A stretch of 64,000 nt of DNA, from the NCBI GenBank assembly GCA_021404565.1, contig JAAWWF010000040.1:62001-126000 (forward strand), in the 5' to 3' direction. The notes beneath the pieces were generated by a model, which saw only the letters and a program-made list of their open reading frames with translations, was not told the DNA's origin and did no database searches. This document shows, piece by piece, positions 1 to 9,484 of the stretch. Origin of the DNA: Roseivirga sp. (GTDB taxonomy: Bacteria > Bacteroidota > Bacteroidia > Cytophagales > Cyclobacteriaceae). Both the position numbers and the translations under genes were made by a program. Positions within the stretch are counted from its first letter, which is position 1; each line of letters begins with the position of its first letter.

Positions 1-373
1 CGGTACGGTTGCTCGCAAAGACAATGGATTTTCCATCCGGAGAGTAGTCTCCATCCATGCTGTCAAAGCCAGTTTCTGTCAGCTTTTTCAGCTTTTTACC
101 CCGGGTATTAAAACGGTAGATTTCGTGGTGCCCATCTCTGACGGAAGTAAAAATAAGCTGCTTTCCATCGGGTGACCATTGTGGAGAAAAATCCCTTTCA
201 GGGTGCCCTTCGAGAATTTTGAAGTTGCTGCCATCCGCATTTACCAGGTAGATGTCTTCAATGGAATGGATATAGAAAAAGGCAATCTTTTTACCATCAG
301 GAGACCATACCTGGGCCTTCAGCCCAAATGAGATTAACAGAGAGAGTATGATGATATTCCGTATTCTTCGCAT
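1..373 (-). CDS. TolB-like PD40 beta-propeller protein, partial (C-terminus off the left edge)
   Basis: The reading frame starts at 373 and runs off the left edge, so only about 124 N-terminal residues are visible. It opens with a hydrophobic signal-like segment (MRRIRNIIILSLLISFG) and then shows repeated PD40/WD40-like blades: WSPDGKKIAF, WSPDGKQLIF and YSPDGKSIVF. Such blades are typical of TolB-type propellers that act in the periplasm or at the cell surface of Bacteroidota. It is the last visible gene of a minus-strand run and starts 16 nt after the out-of-frame tail of the gene before it. The precise function cannot be told. It resembles the PD40 protein at 6046-6921, so the two may be related. 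Confidence 0.8.
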   Translation of the reverse strand, partial: MRRIRNIIILSLLISFGLKAQVWSPDGKKIAFFYIHSIEDIYLVNADGSNFKILEGHPERDFSPQWSPDGKQLIFTSVRDGHHEIYRFNTRGKKLKKLTETGFDSMDGDYSPDGKSIVFASNRT

Positions 374-389
374 TCGTTTTTGTTTATGA

Positions 390-521
390 TTAGGGTTTGA
401 TTATTTCTTTTCCGTAAGTAAGTCGGGTCACAGCCCTGGTCGCCAGCTGCATCAGGTAGATATCGGCAGGCAACACAAACCATATCTTAGCTTCATAACC
501 CCGATCATAAACTGGAAACAG
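390..521 (-). pseudogene. Out-of-frame C-terminal tail of the 505-1647 gene
   Basis: Just past the stop of the 505-1647 gene, another frame stays open to a TAA at 392-390 and encodes a coherent tail containing YDRGYEAKIW, LPADIYLM and VTRLTYG. Removing one T from the short T run near 516-518 (minus strand) would join the frames and read SVAVPVYDRGYEAKIW, about 45 residues longer than the present protein. I read this as the true C-terminus displaced by a one-base insertion, or as a sequencing error. The segment has no plausible start of its own. Confidence 0.5.
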
Positions 522-1647
522 CTACTGATTCCAGATCAAAACCCCGGCCCGCTGCATGCTTCAGGAGCAACACATAGTCCTGATTGAGAACATCCATTTG
601 CTTCAGGTGCCGGCCCGGAATCAGGGTTTTATAAGGCACTCCTGCTTTAGAGGTCGGCCGGCTGATGGAGCTCTTTTGTGCCGCCAGATCCGCAGGGTTC
701 ATCCTGATCAGACCCCTTCGGCTATTGGCTATCAGAATATATTCCTGTCCGCCTTTCCTATAGCTTCGGATATCAATCGGGTGGCTACCGGGACCAATTT
801 CTGCCACGGTTCTTGCCCTTATTTTCTTACCATCTTTCAGCTGATCCAGGGGTACTGTAATGAGGGGTGTACAAGAGTAGGCTGCCAACAGATGGTCCTT
901 CCCTTCTATCTTGTACTTCATAAAAGTGTTGATGGGTGAGCTGGTTTCATATTGACCATGGGCTCCGTGATAAAACTCCACTCCTGTAGTGCTATGGCTT
1001 TCCTGAAATGGAAAAGGCGCTATTCTGAAGGTAGACGAGAACTCTTCGTTGGATAGTCCCGAAATATAGAGTTGTCCCTGGTCAAAGCTGAGATAACGTA
1101 TGGTAAAGATGTTTTTAGATCGGCCGCTGTTGAACTTCTCCCTGGAAGAAAATACTGAGGACAGCTTAAGTTGGCTGTAATAGACACTTTCCAGCACTAC
1201 CTCGCTGAGTTTTCCTCCCCGATCGATCTTCATCAACAGGGTGGCATCGTTTACATAATTAGCATCGAAAATATCGCGTTCCTCCCGGTTTTCACCTCCG
1301 TATGACACGGTGAGATATACGTTCTGAGATATGGGATTGACAGCCATGTCATGAATCAGAATATTCTCCCTTCTCTTACCAAGCAGTGCTCCGATTTGCT
1401 TGTCAATGTCCCTGACATTCAGGGCCTTCTTTTCAGAGATCGGCTTATTGTCTTTAAAGTCAAAGGCATAGACCGAAGCCCCTTTGGAATCGCCCAGGAA
1501 GAGAATTCCATCAGGACCAAAGCTAAGCTTGGACATAGATTTGATGTCGGGAGTACCGAGCACAAAGGAATCGTGATACGGGCCGTCATTGGCCATGACT
1601 CCTGAGGCAAGGCTGAGGATCATCCAGGTAAGCATAAGTTTTTTCAT
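505..1647 (-). CDS. Exported hypothetical protein, probable beta-propeller, likely frameshifted at its end
   Basis: The protein has 380 residues with an N-terminal signal peptide (about residues 1-19). I do not recognise a named family. Its repeated hydrophobic beta-strand pattern, with phrases such as LSFGPDGILFLGD and DGPYHDSFVLGTPDI, suggests a secreted propeller-like fold. The start lies 5 nt after the stop of the Ig-like gene 1653-2744, so the two are almost certainly co-transcribed. The C-terminus ends abruptly at VAVSSL, while the next frame carries a sensible continuation (see 390-521), so the annotated protein may be a truncated form. It is probably envelope-located. Function is unknown. 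Confidence 0.75.
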   Translation of the reverse strand: MKKLMLTWMILSLASGVMANDGPYHDSFVLGTPDIKSMSKLSFGPDGILFLGDSKGASVYAFDFKDNKPISEKKALNVRDIDKQIGALLGKRRENILIHDMAVNPISQNVYLTVSYGGENREERDIFDANYVNDATLLMKIDRGGKLSEVVLESVYYSQLKLSSVFSSREKFNSGRSKNIFTIRYLSFDQGQLYISGLSNEEFSSTFRIAPFPFQESHSTTGVEFYHGAHGQYETSSPINTFMKYKIEGKDHLLAAYSCTPLITVPLDQLKDGKKIRARTVAEIGPGSHPIDIRSYRKGGQEYILIANSRRGLIRMNPADLAAQKSSISRPTSKAGVPYKTLIPGRHLKQMDVLNQDYVLLLKHAAGRGFDLESVAVSSL

Positions 1648-1652
1648 AGGGA

Positions 1653-2744
1653 TCAGTTGTTTTGAGTGATTTGAAAAGGAAGTGTTACTTCTTCAAGCTC
1701 TTTAGGGGTGTCTGCGGGGTTTTGCAGGTCGATATCAAATTTTCTTCTCAGGTTGTTTCCGGCCAGATCTTCCAGCCAGGGATTGATTACCAGCTTGTAG
1801 CCTCCTACCAGCCAGGGGCGTTCTGGTTTAAAATACCAGCTGCTTTCCTCATTACTCAATGAGATGGTTCCTCTAACGGGGTTACCTGAGGAATTCAGTA
1901 CGATGAGTGCACTGTGCAGCAGGCCATAATCCAGACTTTCTCCGAAATTGACTACCAGGGCATCCACGGTGTTAAGCCCAGGAACCTCAAGCTCCCAAGC
2001 ATCAGGATAAGGAGATTCCCTGTCTACTGCCACTACCTGGAACTCACGTTCAAAACCTTTCGTCAGCGCAGCGCCATTTATATCCAGCCAGAGTGAGTCT
2101 ATCACAAGCTTATAGCTTCTTCCCTCTACCAGGGGTAGGCCAAGCTGTCTGTTGGGCTGAACCCCTCTTTTGATCCTTCCCGGATCGAAGAAAACAGTCA
2201 GTCGTTTTCTTTCAGGGTCCCAGAGCTCTTCCGGCATAGTCAGAAAGGCCTCATCTTCCGGAATGCCCTCTGGCAACCGGTACAGTTTAATATGCTCATA
2301 GGCCCTGCCCATGCGCATAGGAGCGGAAAACTCAATGTAGAGCTTCAGCTGATTCATCGGCAGGCTGGTGGTGGTGGGAAATACGTTGGTCACAAAGGTG
2401 GAAGCGATCTTGACTTCGGCTGGGATGGTCACCTGGCCCCGATAGATAAGCTTCAGGCTCTCTTTCGATTTTATCAGAACCGTGTACAAACTGCCACTCG
2501 AAAAACCGTATTTGGGTCGAAAGATTATTTTATCAGTCTGGTAACTCAGCTTACCAGCTACCGGGGGAAGGTCTTCGCTTAATTCATCTCCGAAAAACAC
2601 AGACACCTGCCATTCGGACTGCTGTTCCGGCTGCATACCTGAGATGGAGATCACCTCCTGCTCTGCCTCGTAAATCGCGCTAATCTCTGTAGCAGGTTGG
2701 CCACAGAATAGTCCCATCAGCATCCATAAAAAAGTACCGTACAT
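1653..2744 (-). CDS. Exported Ig-like (SbsA/Big_5-type) domain protein
   Basis: This 363-residue protein has a short hydrophobic N-terminus (MYGTFLWMLMGLFCG) consistent with export. The body is all-beta and shows bacterial Ig-like segments of the SbsA/Big_5 kind: a phrase about residue 130 (LKLYIEFSAPM) typical of 'maximal and minimal value' Ig repeats, and a last module ending in LVINPWLEDLAGNNL, a common closing motif of these domains. It is the likely first gene of a cotranscribed pair with 505-1647 (5 nt apart). No catalytic motif is visible, so a structural or binding role at the surface is inferred from the fold only. Confidence 0.7.
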   Translation of the reverse strand: MYGTFLWMLMGLFCGQPATEISAIYEAEQEVISISGMQPEQQSEWQVSVFFGDELSEDLPPVAGKLSYQTDKIIFRPKYGFSSGSLYTVLIKSKESLKLIYRGQVTIPAEVKIASTFVTNVFPTTTSLPMNQLKLYIEFSAPMRMGRAYEHIKLYRLPEGIPEDEAFLTMPEELWDPERKRLTVFFDPGRIKRGVQPNRQLGLPLVEGRSYKLVIDSLWLDINGAALTKGFEREFQVVAVDRESPYPDAWELEVPGLNTVDALVVNFGESLDYGLLHSALIVLNSSGNPVRGTISLSNEESSWYFKPERPWLVGGYKLVINPWLEDLAGNNLRRKFDIDLQNPADTPKELEEVTLPFQITQNN

Positions 2745-2848
2745 GGTTAATTTCTTTACAGGAACTTACGCAGTCGGGGTAGAGAAAACCGCTTGTTTAT
2801 GGCAGGCAGGTGGATTAGTGATTAACGGGAAGTGCTCAATTAAAACTC

Positions 2849-3604
2849 TTATTTCGATCCATTTAAAAGAACCTCCACAAACCACTGAGTAATTTCTCCC
2901 TCCAGTTTCGGGTCCAGCTCAAACAATTCGTTGGCATGCCCTTTTTGTTCATAAGTAATTGACCGTGATAAAGGATGGTTTGAATAGGTCCTGATGTCAT
3001 TGACTTCCCCGGCAGCATTTACCAGTTTCCAATCACCAGAATACTTGATCATCATTTCGTCCTTAGCTGAGCCTATGCCCAGGTAAGAGAGGCCGGGTCT
3101 GTTGGTTAAAAGCAGTTTATGATGCTTATCGGTGGTCCCTGAATTCGCTGCAATAGCTACGATATCCGCATTTGTCTCGGCCAGCCGAAAGGCGAAATCC
3201 ACAGAACAACTCGCCCCTAGAACACCCAGATCACCAGTAACCTTTGCACCTGCTTTAAAAGTCCGGACAATCGCATTGAAATCCTGCAGCATCATACCGG
3301 TTGTAATCTTCTCACGGTCAAATTCATCCTGTCCTCTGAGGTCCACCAACAGTACATTCAAGCCCTGATTTGCCAGTAAATGAGCCATTTTTTCATAGCC
3401 CCAGCGATCAGCGCCACAGGGTGGAAACATAATAACTCCGGGACCAGCCACCTTGGTCTCATAGAGTGTACCATACAATCGATGCCCGTCAGGCATTTCC
3501 ATTTCTATCACATTGATACGGTATAGCTCACTATTTCCATAAGCCGAAAAGTTTAAACCAGCAATGATCAATAACTGTACAAAGGTTGTCTTGAGTATGT
3601 TCAT
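2849..3604 (-). CDS. Exported alpha/beta hydrolase (dienelactone-hydrolase-like)
   Basis: The protein has 251 residues with a signal peptide ending near residue 23. The alpha/beta hydrolase pattern is clear: an oxyanion-loop region VIMFPPCGADR (about 58-67), the strand-helix LLVDLRGQDEF (about 85-95), a nucleophile elbow GASCS (130-134) with Ser132 as candidate nucleophile, an acid near Asp182 and a late histidine in KGHANE (His223). The last elbow position is Ser instead of the usual Gly. It follows the FtsX permease by 27 nt and probably shares its transcript. The substrate is not evident; this group includes small esterases and dienelactone hydrolase relatives. Confidence 0.8.
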   Translation of the reverse strand: MNILKTTFVQLLIIAGLNFSAYGNSELYRINVIEMEMPDGHRLYGTLYETKVAGPGVIMFPPCGADRWGYEKMAHLLANQGLNVLLVDLRGQDEFDREKITTGMMLQDFNAIVRTFKAGAKVTGDLGVLGASCSVDFAFRLAETNADIVAIAANSGTTDKHHKLLLTNRPGLSYLGIGSAKDEMMIKYSGDWKLVNAAGEVNDIRTYSNHPLSRSITYEQKGHANELFELDPKLEGEITQWFVEVLLNGSK

Positions 3605-3631
3605 AAGTCGATTTTCAGGTAATATGATATG

Positions 3632-6034
3632 TTATTCCCCATAAAGACTCTTTACAGGGTTCTCCAAGGCACTTCTGGAGGTACGTCCCATCACCGCTAT
3701 CAGGGTAATGAAAACCACTGCCAGCCCCGCCAGCAAAATGGCGCTGAACGGAACAGCCGAACGGTAGGCGAAGCCATTCAACCAACGGTCCATCAGCAGG
3801 TAAACAGCCGGAATGGCAATCAGAAAAGCGATGCACATAAGCCTGCCGAATTCACTGGCCATCAGTCTGAATATGATACCTGATGTAGCACCTAAAATCT
3901 TGCGGATGGCAAACTCCTTGCCCCTTTGTTCTGCAATAAAATGGACCATTCCATAAAGCCCCAGGGCAGCAATACCCATGGCCAGTAAACTGAGCATGGA
4001 AAAGAGGTTTCTCATTTCCAGCTCTGAGCTGTAGAGTTTATTGAAATTCTCATCCACGAAAGAGTAAATCAAGGGTTCATCCGGCACCAGCTGATTCCAT
4101 GATTCCTGAATGTGCTGCATGGCCATTTGGTTATCGTCAGAAGCAAAACTAACTGTCATGTTTTGCATACTGGGAAAGAAGTTGACAAAGAGTACCATGG
4201 GCTCTACCTGGTCTTTGGGAGATCGCTGGTTGAAATCTTTGACTACTCCCACAATCGGGTGTGGAGCAGACTTCCACCCCTTCAGGTATTCCCCCTCAAT
4301 ACCTTTCAACCCGAAGGCCTTCAGGGCTGCTTCATTGATGATCACCGCCAGGGAATCGGAAGCCCGGTCTTTCGAAAAACCTCTGCCCTGAACGAATTGA
4401 AAGCCATAGGTTTCATGGAAATCAAAATCGGTAAAGATGGGATAGACCACGGCACGATCAGCCAGGGAGCCTGAGGTAGGATACAGGCTAACACTGCCAA
4501 TCCAGCTGCCGGGTACGGTGCTGGAGGATGTTACCGATTTAATGGCCGGATTTCGCTTCAATAGATTTTTAAAGGTTTCGGTTTGATCTCCCAATATGTT
4601 GGCTCTTTCCATCACCAGCAGATCATTCGCAAAACCACGGTCTTTTTCCAGCATATAATCCACCTGATGCGTGATGGTCAAGGTGGCGACCACCAGGCCC
4701 ATAGAGATAGCGAATTGCAGCACTGTGAGGGCATTTCTCAGCAGTGATTTTCTTCCCTGCCCGGTTTGTCCCGGCCTGAGCACCCTGGCAGGATCAAAAT
4801 GAGAAAGGTAAAATGCAGGGTAAGCTCCTGCCATCAGCCCTAGTAAAACCGGCAAGATCAGGCCTGTGGGTATCCAGTACCAGGCAAGCGCTGGGACGGC
4901 CATTCGATAACCGAGCATTGCATTGAGGTAAGGAAAGACCAGGACACAGAGTACTATAGCCAGCAACATTGCCAAAAGACTTGATAAAACTGCCTGACCT
5001 ATGAACTGCTTCATCAGCATAAAACGGGTGGCCCCAAGCGATTTTCTCACTCCTACTTCTCTTGCTCTTTTACTTGTCTGGGCAGTACTGAGATTGATAA
5101 AATTGACGCAGGCCAGTAAAAGCACCATGAGTGCTACCAGCATAAACAGCTGGATCGTAGCCAAATCTCCTCCCGGCTCAAATTCAGAGGCATGGTCCGG
5201 ATCGAGATGGATTGACCGGAGTGGCTGAAGTAGCAGATTGACCCGATTGCCTGCCTCCTGCCATTCGCTAAAGCTACTGCCACCAAAAGAGCGGCCGGCA
5301 AAGTTGGCTTCCAGCGCTGCCTGCAGTCGCTGCTCAACCCCATCTGAATCAGCTCCCTCTTTTAACATCAGGTAGGTGTATACCCGTGTCCATGACCAGG
5401 TATCATTTTTACCAGTAGAATGAGAAGCGAGGTTGGCGATCAGGTCAAAATGAAAATGAGAGTTGGCGGGAATATCCTTGATAACCTGTCTGACCACATA
5501 ATCGCCCTGCCCGGCAATGTTCAATACCTGACCGATCGGGTCGCTCTCTCCAAAATACTTTGCTGCCGTAGAAGCTGTAATCACCACGGCATAAGGGTCG
5601 GAAAAGTCAATAGCACTCCCATCCACTGTTTCGAAGGTAAAGACCTGGAAAAAGTCGGCATCGGCATAGAAGAGTGATGATTCCAAAAACTGCTTTTCTC
5701 CATAGCTCACCAGTGGATCTGGATCGAGCACATTCTTACCTGCCAGTACACGCACGGCCGCTTCCACATCAGGAAATGTTTCGGCAATGAAGGGAGCCAT
5801 ACCGGGTCCGGATCGGGCCCAGACCAGATCGTTCGTAGGCGTAATGGAGTGATACAAGACTCTGTGAATCCTATCAGAATTGCTATGAAAACCATCATAC
5901 TCCAGCTCTGATTTGAGATAGGTAGCAATAAGCAGAAATGCCGCTATGCCTACAGAAAGTCCCAGAATATTGATGAGCATGTACCGGGTTTCTCGCAGAA
6001 AAGACCGAAAAAAAGCTTTGAGACTGTTTGTCAT
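3632..6034 (-). CDS. FtsX/MacB-type ABC transporter permease
   Basis: This 800-residue permease has the duplicated MacB layout common in Bacteroidota. There is a first membrane segment at about residues 18-40, a large periplasmic MacB_PCD domain, three FtsX membrane helices with the conserved TSKRAREVGVRKSLGA cytoplasmic loop (about 325-345), then a second periplasmic domain and a final FtsX block with EQRGKEFAIRKILGATSG. Such proteins work with an ATPase to move or release lipoproteins, peptides or drugs by a mechanotransmission mechanism. No ATP-binding gene is adjacent, so the partner must be elsewhere. It starts 11 nt after the PD40 gene at 6046-6921, indicating one operon. Confidence 0.9.
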   Translation of the reverse strand: MTNSLKAFFRSFLRETRYMLINILGLSVGIAAFLLIATYLKSELEYDGFHSNSDRIHRVLYHSITPTNDLVWARSGPGMAPFIAETFPDVEAAVRVLAGKNVLDPDPLVSYGEKQFLESSLFYADADFFQVFTFETVDGSAIDFSDPYAVVITASTAAKYFGESDPIGQVLNIAGQGDYVVRQVIKDIPANSHFHFDLIANLASHSTGKNDTWSWTRVYTYLMLKEGADSDGVEQRLQAALEANFAGRSFGGSSFSEWQEAGNRVNLLLQPLRSIHLDPDHASEFEPGGDLATIQLFMLVALMVLLLACVNFINLSTAQTSKRAREVGVRKSLGATRFMLMKQFIGQAVLSSLLAMLLAIVLCVLVFPYLNAMLGYRMAVPALAWYWIPTGLILPVLLGLMAGAYPAFYLSHFDPARVLRPGQTGQGRKSLLRNALTVLQFAISMGLVVATLTITHQVDYMLEKDRGFANDLLVMERANILGDQTETFKNLLKRNPAIKSVTSSSTVPGSWIGSVSLYPTSGSLADRAVVYPIFTDFDFHETYGFQFVQGRGFSKDRASDSLAVIINEAALKAFGLKGIEGEYLKGWKSAPHPIVGVVKDFNQRSPKDQVEPMVLFVNFFPSMQNMTVSFASDDNQMAMQHIQESWNQLVPDEPLIYSFVDENFNKLYSSELEMRNLFSMLSLLAMGIAALGLYGMVHFIAEQRGKEFAIRKILGATSGIIFRLMASEFGRLMCIAFLIAIPAVYLLMDRWLNGFAYRSAVPFSAILLAGLAVVFITLIAVMGRTSRSALENPVKSLYGE

Positions 6035-6045
6035 AAGTCAGGTGG

Positions 6046-6921
6046 TTAACGCTCTATCTGAGTGAGCTTCGTTTGTTTTCTCGTGGACAGGTCGAGACTG
6101 TAAATGGCCGATGGCTCCCCTCCCTGTCTCGACATAAAGATGATGCCCGAACCGTCAGGCAAAAAGTGAGGCATGGCACTGTTTTCTGTATCGGTTGTAA
6201 GCCTTTCCAGTCCGCTTCCGTCAGGGTTGATCAGGTATATCTCATTGGACCCGGACCTCTTTGAGGTGAAGACAATTTTCTCGTCATCGGCAGACCAGCT
6301 CGCCCAACCGTCTACCCCTTTGCTAAAGGTTAGTCGTGTGATTTTGTTGAATTCGGCATCTGACAGGCACAGCTCCATGTCGCCCTCGAAAAAGGTGGAG
6401 AACAAGACCTGCTTACCGCTGTGCGACCAGACCGGGTAGTTTACCTTTTCCACCTTGTCGGTAATAAGCCTCGCTTCTTCACGAGTGCCAAAGGCTTGCT
6501 GATACATTTGAAAACGGCCGCTTCGATTGGACTCATAAATGACATGGCCATCGGGCCGCCATTGAGAGATAGCATCTACAGAATCACTATCCGTAAAGCG
6601 CAGCTCCTTTTTTTTACGAAAGTCGTAGACATAGATATCAAAGTTTCCATCTCGTAAGGATTCATAAGACAGGTATCGCCCATCGGAAGACCAGGCAGGG
6701 TGACTGGCCATATAGCCTTCAGTTGAGATTTGTTTAAAACCTCCCTCCTTTGTTAAGACATAAACCGCATTTTTCCCTGCCAGATTAGAGTCGAAGGCAA
6801 TGATGCCTTTGGCTGATACTGCAGGATGAAAGAAAGAGATTTTCTGGTTTTGAGCTATCAGCCCATTTATCCCCAGCCCCACCGTCAACAAAATAAAAGC
6901 AAGAACTTTCCGATACATCAT
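6046..6921 (-). CDS. TolB-like PD40 beta-propeller protein
   Basis: The protein has 291 residues and a signal peptide (about residues 1-23). At least five PD40 blades follow: SHPAWSSDGRYLSY, ISQWRPDGHVIYES, NYPVWSHSGKQVLF, GWASWSADDEKIVF and MPHFLPDGSGIIFMS. This is the TolB propeller repeat. It is likely periplasmic or surface-exposed and probably binds protein or glycan rather than catalysing a reaction. It lies directly upstream of the FtsX-type permease (11 nt), so the pair may act together, as inferred from spacing alone. The start is the first Met of an ATGATG pair at 6921. Confidence 0.85.
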   Translation of the reverse strand: MMYRKVLAFILLTVGLGINGLIAQNQKISFFHPAVSAKGIIAFDSNLAGKNAVYVLTKEGGFKQISTEGYMASHPAWSSDGRYLSYESLRDGNFDIYVYDFRKKKELRFTDSDSVDAISQWRPDGHVIYESNRSGRFQMYQQAFGTREEARLITDKVEKVNYPVWSHSGKQVLFSTFFEGDMELCLSDAEFNKITRLTFSKGVDGWASWSADDEKIVFTSKRSGSNEIYLINPDGSGLERLTTDTENSAMPHFLPDGSGIIFMSRQGGEPSAIYSLDLSTRKQTKLTQIER

Positions 6922-7004
6922 CTCTATAAATATCTATATCAACGACATGAAAAGACAATCATTCTGATGTACCGGAATTATTGTGACAAACAGGAAAAAG
7001 CTCA

Positions 7005-9257
7005 TCAAGGCCTCCAGGCATAACCTACTTTAAAGAAAAGACTTTGATTTAGCTGGGTTAGCGGCAGCTCTCTGAAATCAGTACCCGATTGCCAGCCACT
7101 ATGGTTGTCTACATAACCCAGAAATATGACAGATTGTGGATTGAGCTTATAGGAAAGCAGCAGCTGTGCAAAAACAGACTTATCAATTCTGTTGACCGTA
7201 TTGTCGTTGAACAGATCTGGATTTCTGAGTGTATGACGATACTGAAGAATGACCCGGAAGAAAGTGCGGGCGTTGAAGTTATAGGCAGCCTGCCATTGGG
7301 TGAGATTCGCGGTAAATATTCGGTTCCCGGCCAGGTGCAGGTTCAGGTAGCGATGGTTGACTGTCATATCGATATGGCGGCCCACACGGATATCCGATTC
7401 CAATCTGAACATGAAATTATCTGCCTCCCGGCCATTCTCAAAGTCAACTGCCGGTCCGAAATTGAAGAAGCCGTTGATACCCAGGTTGCCCAGGGGTTGA
7501 ACATCAAAACCCGTCCAAAGCCTGAACATCTTGTAGGTCTCACCATTGAACTGCTGCCATACAAAATCGGGGTTGATCCAGATATTACTCTGCCAGGGTC
7601 CGTTAAAAGTAGAACTCCACCAGATACCGCTGATATCCGTAATGCCCGCCTGGGATTCACGTCTGAAACCACCAATATTGGTAGATACATTGTTGTACCA
7701 GGATCCTTCTTTTGCCCACCAGGTGCGTTTGACCCAGCCGCGGTACCTGCGATAATCTACCTGGGGTATAAAACCAGCATCGGCCCTTACTCCTGTGCTT
7801 CTGCTCTCAAACATGCTTACTATCTCCCAGTTTCTGGTATTATAGCCCGCTCTGAAAAAGTAGGCGTTTCCTGAAAACTGCGAAACCGGTTGATCATTGT
7901 CCAGAGCCATCTGCTCTTCATACTGTGTTATTGTATGCAGGTATTGCAGCCGGATGGTCAGCGGGTCCCAGGGCCTGATAAAAGCGTCAATTCCTCCCAC
8001 CCTGTTAAAATAATCATCGGCCTCCCTGGCTGTATAGAGCAGACCGATGTTCGAGTTTTTACCCACATCGCGCCTGAACCGACCGATCACATTGGTCACC
8101 TCCTGATTCACTGAGGTAGCGCCAGAGCTCTGAAAGCCAGGCAGGATCAGGTTATTCACCTGGTCTTGTGCTACCAACAGGCCAACGGCATTCTTATTGA
8201 TTTTCCCGGTAATCTTACCGCCAAAAGATGGATCGGCTATGGTACGGGTAAAAAAGGCCTGCAAGGGCGTGTTAAAGAAATCTGCACCCTCCAGAAAGAA
8301 GGGCCGTTTTTCGGGAAACTGTAATGCAAAACGGTTATTGATATCAAGCTGGGCAGCATCGGCCTCTACCTGGGAAAAGTCAGGGTTTACGGTCAGGTTC
8401 ATCGTCAGGTCACTGGTAATGCCCCAGCGCATATCCAGGCCTACATTGGTTTCAAAATCTCCCTGTTGAAGATCCCCGTCAGGGAATTCAGTCCTTTCAT
8501 CTACCCTGCTTGTCGTCAGGGTGGGTACAAACTCAAGATTGGCACCAGGGTTGATGCCCTGCAGTCCTGTTACCAGGTTGGCCTGGCAAAGCAAACAGTT
8601 GTTGCCCTGATCAATAGGCATGGAATGGAAAGATTTCTCGATGCTCCTGGGGTAGATTCTTAGGCCGAAAAAACGCCAGGTTTGAATGTCGGCTGTGCTG
8701 GGAAATCTCAGAGACTTAAAGGGGATAGCTGCCTCCACCACAAAGCCGGTGGTGGTGATCCGCCCTGCTGACCTCCAGATAGCATCCCAGCTCAGATCAC
8801 CCTCTCCCTCCTGCTCATCGTAAACACCATCCTGTTGTACGCCAAAGGGGTTTACGGAGAAGAAGAAGGCCCTGCGTCCATCATTAAACGGGTCCAGAAA
8901 AAGAGATACAAAATCATTATCGTCCAGCTTGTCGCGATCGTTGATAATGGCGCGGATGGCCTTGGGGTCAGGGTCCACTGCCACGAAAGAGAAGTACAGG
9001 TACTCGCTGTCGAAAGCCAGCTTCAGCTGAGTACTCGTTTCAGCCGGTAGATTGTTCCCGGGGTTGGTCTCCATGTCCAGTACTATCACGGAGGCCTCTT
9101 GCCAGAATGCTTCATCCAATACACCATCTATCTCAGCCTTCTCCTCTTTGACCTCCTGGATTTGGAATTTTCGGGTTTCAAATTCCTGCGCTGTGGCACT
9201 GTGACAAAGCAGCACAAGCAGCGCAGCAATACCGGGTTTTGAGAGTTTTCTATGCAT
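7005..9257 (-). CDS. DUF5916 outer-membrane protein with CBM9-like N-terminus
   Basis: This 750-residue protein begins with a signal peptide if the start at 9257 is used; an in-frame ATG at 9275 adds six residues before it. Residues about 30-220 look like a CBM9-type sugar-binding sandwich (IDGVLDEAFWQEA, LAFDSEYLYFSFVA). The long remainder matches DUF5916 barrels with phrases such as WGITSDLTMNLTVNPDFSQ, FPEKRPFFLEGADFF and FTRTI. The C-terminus ends with an aromatic strand (FFKVGYAWRP) typical of outer-membrane beta-barrels. It is probably monocistronic. Its function in Bacteroidota is not established; a surface role in binding or transport is inferred. Confidence 0.9.
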   Translation of the reverse strand: MHRKLSKPGIAALLVLLCHSATAQEFETRKFQIQEVKEEKAEIDGVLDEAFWQEASVIVLDMETNPGNNLPAETSTQLKLAFDSEYLYFSFVAVDPDPKAIRAIINDRDKLDDNDFVSLFLDPFNDGRRAFFFSVNPFGVQQDGVYDEQEGEGDLSWDAIWRSAGRITTTGFVVEAAIPFKSLRFPSTADIQTWRFFGLRIYPRSIEKSFHSMPIDQGNNCLLCQANLVTGLQGINPGANLEFVPTLTTSRVDERTEFPDGDLQQGDFETNVGLDMRWGITSDLTMNLTVNPDFSQVEADAAQLDINNRFALQFPEKRPFFLEGADFFNTPLQAFFTRTIADPSFGGKITGKINKNAVGLLVAQDQVNNLILPGFQSSGATSVNQEVTNVIGRFRRDVGKNSNIGLLYTAREADDYFNRVGGIDAFIRPWDPLTIRLQYLHTITQYEEQMALDNDQPVSQFSGNAYFFRAGYNTRNWEIVSMFESRSTGVRADAGFIPQVDYRRYRGWVKRTWWAKEGSWYNNVSTNIGGFRRESQAGITDISGIWWSSTFNGPWQSNIWINPDFVWQQFNGETYKMFRLWTGFDVQPLGNLGINGFFNFGPAVDFENGREADNFMFRLESDIRVGRHIDMTVNHRYLNLHLAGNRIFTANLTQWQAAYNFNARTFFRVILQYRHTLRNPDLFNDNTVNRIDKSVFAQLLLSYKLNPQSVIFLGYVDNHSGWQSGTDFRELPLTQLNQSLFFKVGYAWRP

Positions 9258-9448
9258 GTTTTTGACCTTTGACAAAGGAATTTAGGCGGTTCATTCAGGC
9301 AGGAAAAAGCTTTTGTGGCTAGCAGGAGTGGCAGTGTCGGGTGGGAAGAAAGCCATGAGAAATGGTACCATCCTTAATCCTCAACCCCGGATCAATTCAT
9401 CAAATACCAATCATAAAAACTTAAAAAATCAGATATTTCTCTTCATCA

Positions 9449-9480
9449 GAGGGTAACCTTTTAGTCTTTTTGGTATAAAG
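9449..9480 (+). promoter_or_regulatory. Leader element shared with the 15324 effector gene
   Basis: About 32 nt ending 4 nt before the ATG at 9485 are nearly identical to 15288-15319, which sits in the same place before the ATG at 15324. Both read GAGGGTAACCTTTT followed by a T-rich tract and an ATAAAG end. The conservation upstream of two genes with different C-terminal domains points to shared regulation, or to a duplication that kept the leader. Whether it acts in DNA or in RNA is not known. Confidence 0.55.
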
Positions 9481-9484
9481 ATGC

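Noticed and set aside
7089-7874. Open frame of 261 codons on the plus strand
   Set aside because: It lies antisense to the DUF5916 gene, has no recognisable protein pattern and shows no start or operon context.
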